Shown one piece after another: positions 62,089-64,000 of a DNA stretch of 64,000 bases. The stretch comes from Flaviflagellibacter sp963786225 (GTDB lineage Bacteria; Pseudomonadota; Alphaproteobacteria; Rhizobiales; Methylopilaceae). Position numbers and translations under genes: made by a program. The notes under the pieces are model-generated. The model searched no databases. It was not told where the DNA came from and was given only the letters and a program-made list of their open reading frames with translations. Positions within the stretch are counted from its first letter, which is position 1, and each line of letters opens with the position of its first letter. The stretch is taken from NCBI GenBank assembly GCA_963786225.1, contig CAWAYQ010000028.1:372001-436000 (forward strand). The letters are read 5' to 3'.

Positions 62089-63299
62089 ATGAGGCTGTTG
62101 CTCGCGGCTCTTGTGCTGTGGATCGCGCCCTCCTTCGCGCAGGCGGCGGACGATAACACCGTGCGCGATTGCCTTGCCTACGGCGTGAAAGACTTCGACA
62201 TCCAGGACGGGGACGCCTTCAAGCGCGAGCTTCAGGTCTTCCGCGCGGTCTGCCAGCGCGCGCTGTTTCTTGACGGCGCCAATCCGAAGATCAAGGTGGC
62301 GCTCGCCCGCGCCTGGAGCGCGCAGGGTTTCAAGAACATCTCGATCCCGCTCATCCGCGCCGCAGCCGCGCAGGGCGATGCCGACGCCTATGTCGAGATT
62401 TTCGAAACCTACAGAAGCTTCACGCGCGGCGACGCGAATCCGCTGATCGAACGCGAGGAGGCGCAGCAGGCGTTCCGCAGCGCGGGTAAACTCGGCCACC
62501 CCAACGCAACGTACATGCTCGCGATCTATCTCGATCGCGGCAGCTTCTTCAAACGCGATCTCGACGAGGCCATTTTCTGGGCCGAACGCGCCGTGAAGAA
62601 TCCGCCGAAAGACGATTCCCTTGCCGATGTCCAGATCACACTGGGGCGTCTTCTCAGCCAGTCGACGGCGCCGGAGCAGCGTGCGCGCGGCCTCGATCTC
62701 CTCTCGAAGTTCGGGCGCGGCGATGCGAAGTCCTATATCGCCGACGCCATCCGCGCGGAAAATCCTGTACGTGCGCGCGAACTCTACGAGGAAGCGCTGG
62801 GCTCGCACCCCGGCCACGCCATTCCGCAACTGTCCGAAATGCTCATCAAGGGCGAAGGCGGCGACGCCGATCCGAAGCGCGCCGTGAAGCTCGTCAACAA
62901 ATGGACTGCCTCGGACGTGCCGGACGTGCGGGCCGCGCGCGGGCGGATGATGATGGACGGCAAGTATATGGAACGCGATCCTCAGAAAGGCATCGAACTC
63001 ATCGCATCGGCGGCAACGTGGTCGAACCAGGCGCGCAACGAGGTGCTGAACCTCCTTGCGGAACATCCGTCGCTGCGCCTCACCTATGCGGACAGCATGA
63101 TGTTCGATGCGCAGGAGGCCGCGGAATTCGGGGAGCCCGGAGCGCTTGCGGCGCTGATCGGCGTGACGCTTTCGACGAACGAGCAGTTCCGCGACATCGA
63201 GTATGGCTGCGCTCTCGTCGAATGGGGGCCGAGGCCGGGATCCCGGAGGCAAAGGCCCGCCTGCCCGAATGCACGGTCAACCCGCACCCTGTCCGCTGA
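62089..63299 (+). pseudogene. Exported Sel1-repeat protein with single-base frameshift near the C-terminus
   Basis: A signal peptide (about 1-20) is followed by helical Sel1-like/TPR repeats (e.g. AYVEIFETYRSF, ATYMLAIYLDRGSF, AIFWAERAVKN). At the G5 run 63224-63228 the frame is lost just after CALVEWG. The next frame completes it as AEAGIPEAKARLPECTVNPHPVR and a stop at 63299. In the given frame it reads a non-homologous tail to 63681 across the next gene. A single missing base explains this; the homopolymer makes a sequencing error plausible. If repaired, it is a 403-residue periplasmic protein, perhaps a scaffold. Confidence 0.75.
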
Positions 63300-63361
63300 T
63301 CCGCCTTCAAGCCGCCGGGATTGGCGGGTCTGTTCGCGCCTCCCTCATTTGGAGTTTCCCG

Positions 63362-64000
63362 ATGCGCTTCGCGCTCGCTCTTGTTCTTGCTGTCACCGCC
63401 GCCCCGGCTTTCGCGCAGGATGCGCCGCCTCCGCCGCCCGGTCCGCGCCCGGCGATCTTCGTCCTGTCCGGGGAAGGCAAAGCGTCCGCGACACCCGATC
63501 TCGCGGTGCTGAGTTCCGGCGTCCTGGCCGAAGGCAAGACCGCGCGCGAGGCGCTCGACGCCAACACGGCCGCCATGACCAAGCTGATCGCCAGCTTCAA
63601 GACCGCGGGCATCGAGGAGCGGGACATCGCGACCTCCGGCTTCACCGTCCAGCCGCGCTATGTGTATTCGCAACGCAATGACGGAACGCAGGAGCCGCCG
63701 CGCATCACGGGCTATGAAGTCCGCAACACCGTAACGGTAAAGGTGCGCGACCTCACAAAGCTCGGCGGCGTGCTCGACACCGCCGTCACGGAAGGCTCGA
63801 ACCAGATCGACGGCCTCTCCTTCGACATCTCGAAGAAGGACGAGCTTCTCAACGAGGCGCGCAAAAAGGCGCTCGCCGACGCCCGCGCCAAGGCCGATCT
63901 CTATGCGGAAGCGGCCGGCGTGAAGCTCGGACGTCTGCGCGAACTCTCCGAACAGACCGGCAGCGGCTACCCGCCTCCCCGGCCCATGACCATGCGCATG
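63362..64000 (+). CDS. SIMPL-domain (DUF541) exported protein, truncated by window edge
   Basis: 213 residues visible from ATG 63362 to the edge, with no stop. Signal peptide (about 1-20, ending AFAQD), a proline-rich linker, then the SIMPL domain: FVLSGEGKASATPDLAVLSSGV, GIEERDIATSGFTVQPRY, SNQIDGLSFDISKKDEL and KALADARAKADLYAEAAGV. Family members are periplasmic or envelope stress proteins of unclear role. It follows the Sel1-repeat gene. Confidence 0.88.
   Translation, partial: MRFALALVLAVTAAPAFAQDAPPPPPGPRPAIFVLSGEGKASATPDLAVLSSGVLAEGKTAREALDANTAAMTKLIASFKTAGIEERDIATSGFTVQPRYVYSQRNDGTQEPPRITGYEVRNTVTVKVRDLTKLGGVLDTAVTEGSNQIDGLSFDISKKDELLNEARKKALADARAKADLYAEAAGVKLGRLRELSEQTGSGYPPPRPMTMRM

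Noticed and set aside
61567..63252. 561-aa minus-strand ORF across the GH13 and Sel1-repeat genes.
   Set aside because: It has no recognisable domain and is antisense to two genes with clear motifs.
62901..63299. A separate gene of 132 residues at 62901-63299.
   Set aside because: Only its last ~25 residues are real protein, the frameshifted C-terminus of the Sel1-repeat gene.
1..64000. CRISPR arrays, insertion sequences or prophage genes.
   Set aside because: No regularly spaced repeats, transposase, integrase or phage structural motifs were seen on either strand.

Overview
The window is GC-rich alphaproteobacterial chromosome, most likely from the Hyphomicrobiales. The evidence is the uniformly GC-rich coding sequence, an Ln-type (XoxF) methanol dehydrogenase cluster, glutathione-linked formaldehyde oxidation (gfa plus class III ADH), pqqABCDE without pqqF, cyanide-insensitive-type CydAB oxidases, and FCD-type GntR and LacI regulators beside sugar-acid operons. 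Genus is not determinable from the sequence alone. No IS element, phage module or CRISPR array was seen.

Layout. 0-6.1 kb: the end of an SDR gene, a frameshifted DapA-family gene, a remnant resembling the YhaN-type ATPase C-terminus, and a periplasmic aldehyde oxidoreductase operon (paoABC, minus strand) with an internally deleted xdhC upstream. 6.1-9.8 kb: a scarred stretch with a 43-bp imperfect direct repeat, a degenerate tRNA-Thr-like sequence, a CydAB operon and a truncated AraC regulator. 9.9-13.5 kb: an AaeB/AaeX/AaeA-like efflux operon. 13.6-20.9 kb: a DUF302 protein, an orphan cysteine-type formate dehydrogenase catalytic subunit, a second CydAB operon carrying a 48-aa DUF2474-like subunit, and a PsiE-like protein.

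21-29.2 kb: a nearly complete hexuronate pathway. Altronate dehydratase (uxaA) lies divergent from gntR-uxaC-uxuB-uxuA-kdgK-eda, and the plus-strand genes are tightly overlapped. 29.2-35.3 kb: a minus-strand operon lacI-nagB-SBP-ATPase-permease-permease with two tandem LacI-type operators in front. 35.4-37.6 kb: a C-terminal remnant resembling LrgB, a LysE-family exporter and a LuxR-type regulator.

37.7-55 kb: a dense C1 and quinoprotein block. It holds gfa and class III ADH for formaldehyde, a pentapeptide-repeat protein, xoxF-xoxG-xoxJ, a minus-strand ABC/beta-propeller set like the PQQ-alcohol-dehydrogenase-associated system (one permease frameshifted), small exported proteins of unknown function, pqqABCDE, a PQQ sorbosone/aldose dehydrogenase-like enzyme and a small cytochrome c. 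Together with the formate dehydrogenase and CydAB oxidases this could carry methanol to formaldehyde, formate and CO2. S-formylglutathione hydrolase and the FDH beta and gamma subunits are not in the window.

55.1-64 kb: a GntR-regulated sugar-acid module (enolase-superfamily enzyme plus TctC-TctB-TctA transporter), a GH13 alpha-glucosidase, a frameshifted Sel1-repeat protein and a truncated SIMPL-domain protein. Recurring features are strong intercistronic hairpins just after genes for abundant periplasmic proteins, and three single-base frameshifts that could be real pseudogenization or sequence errors.
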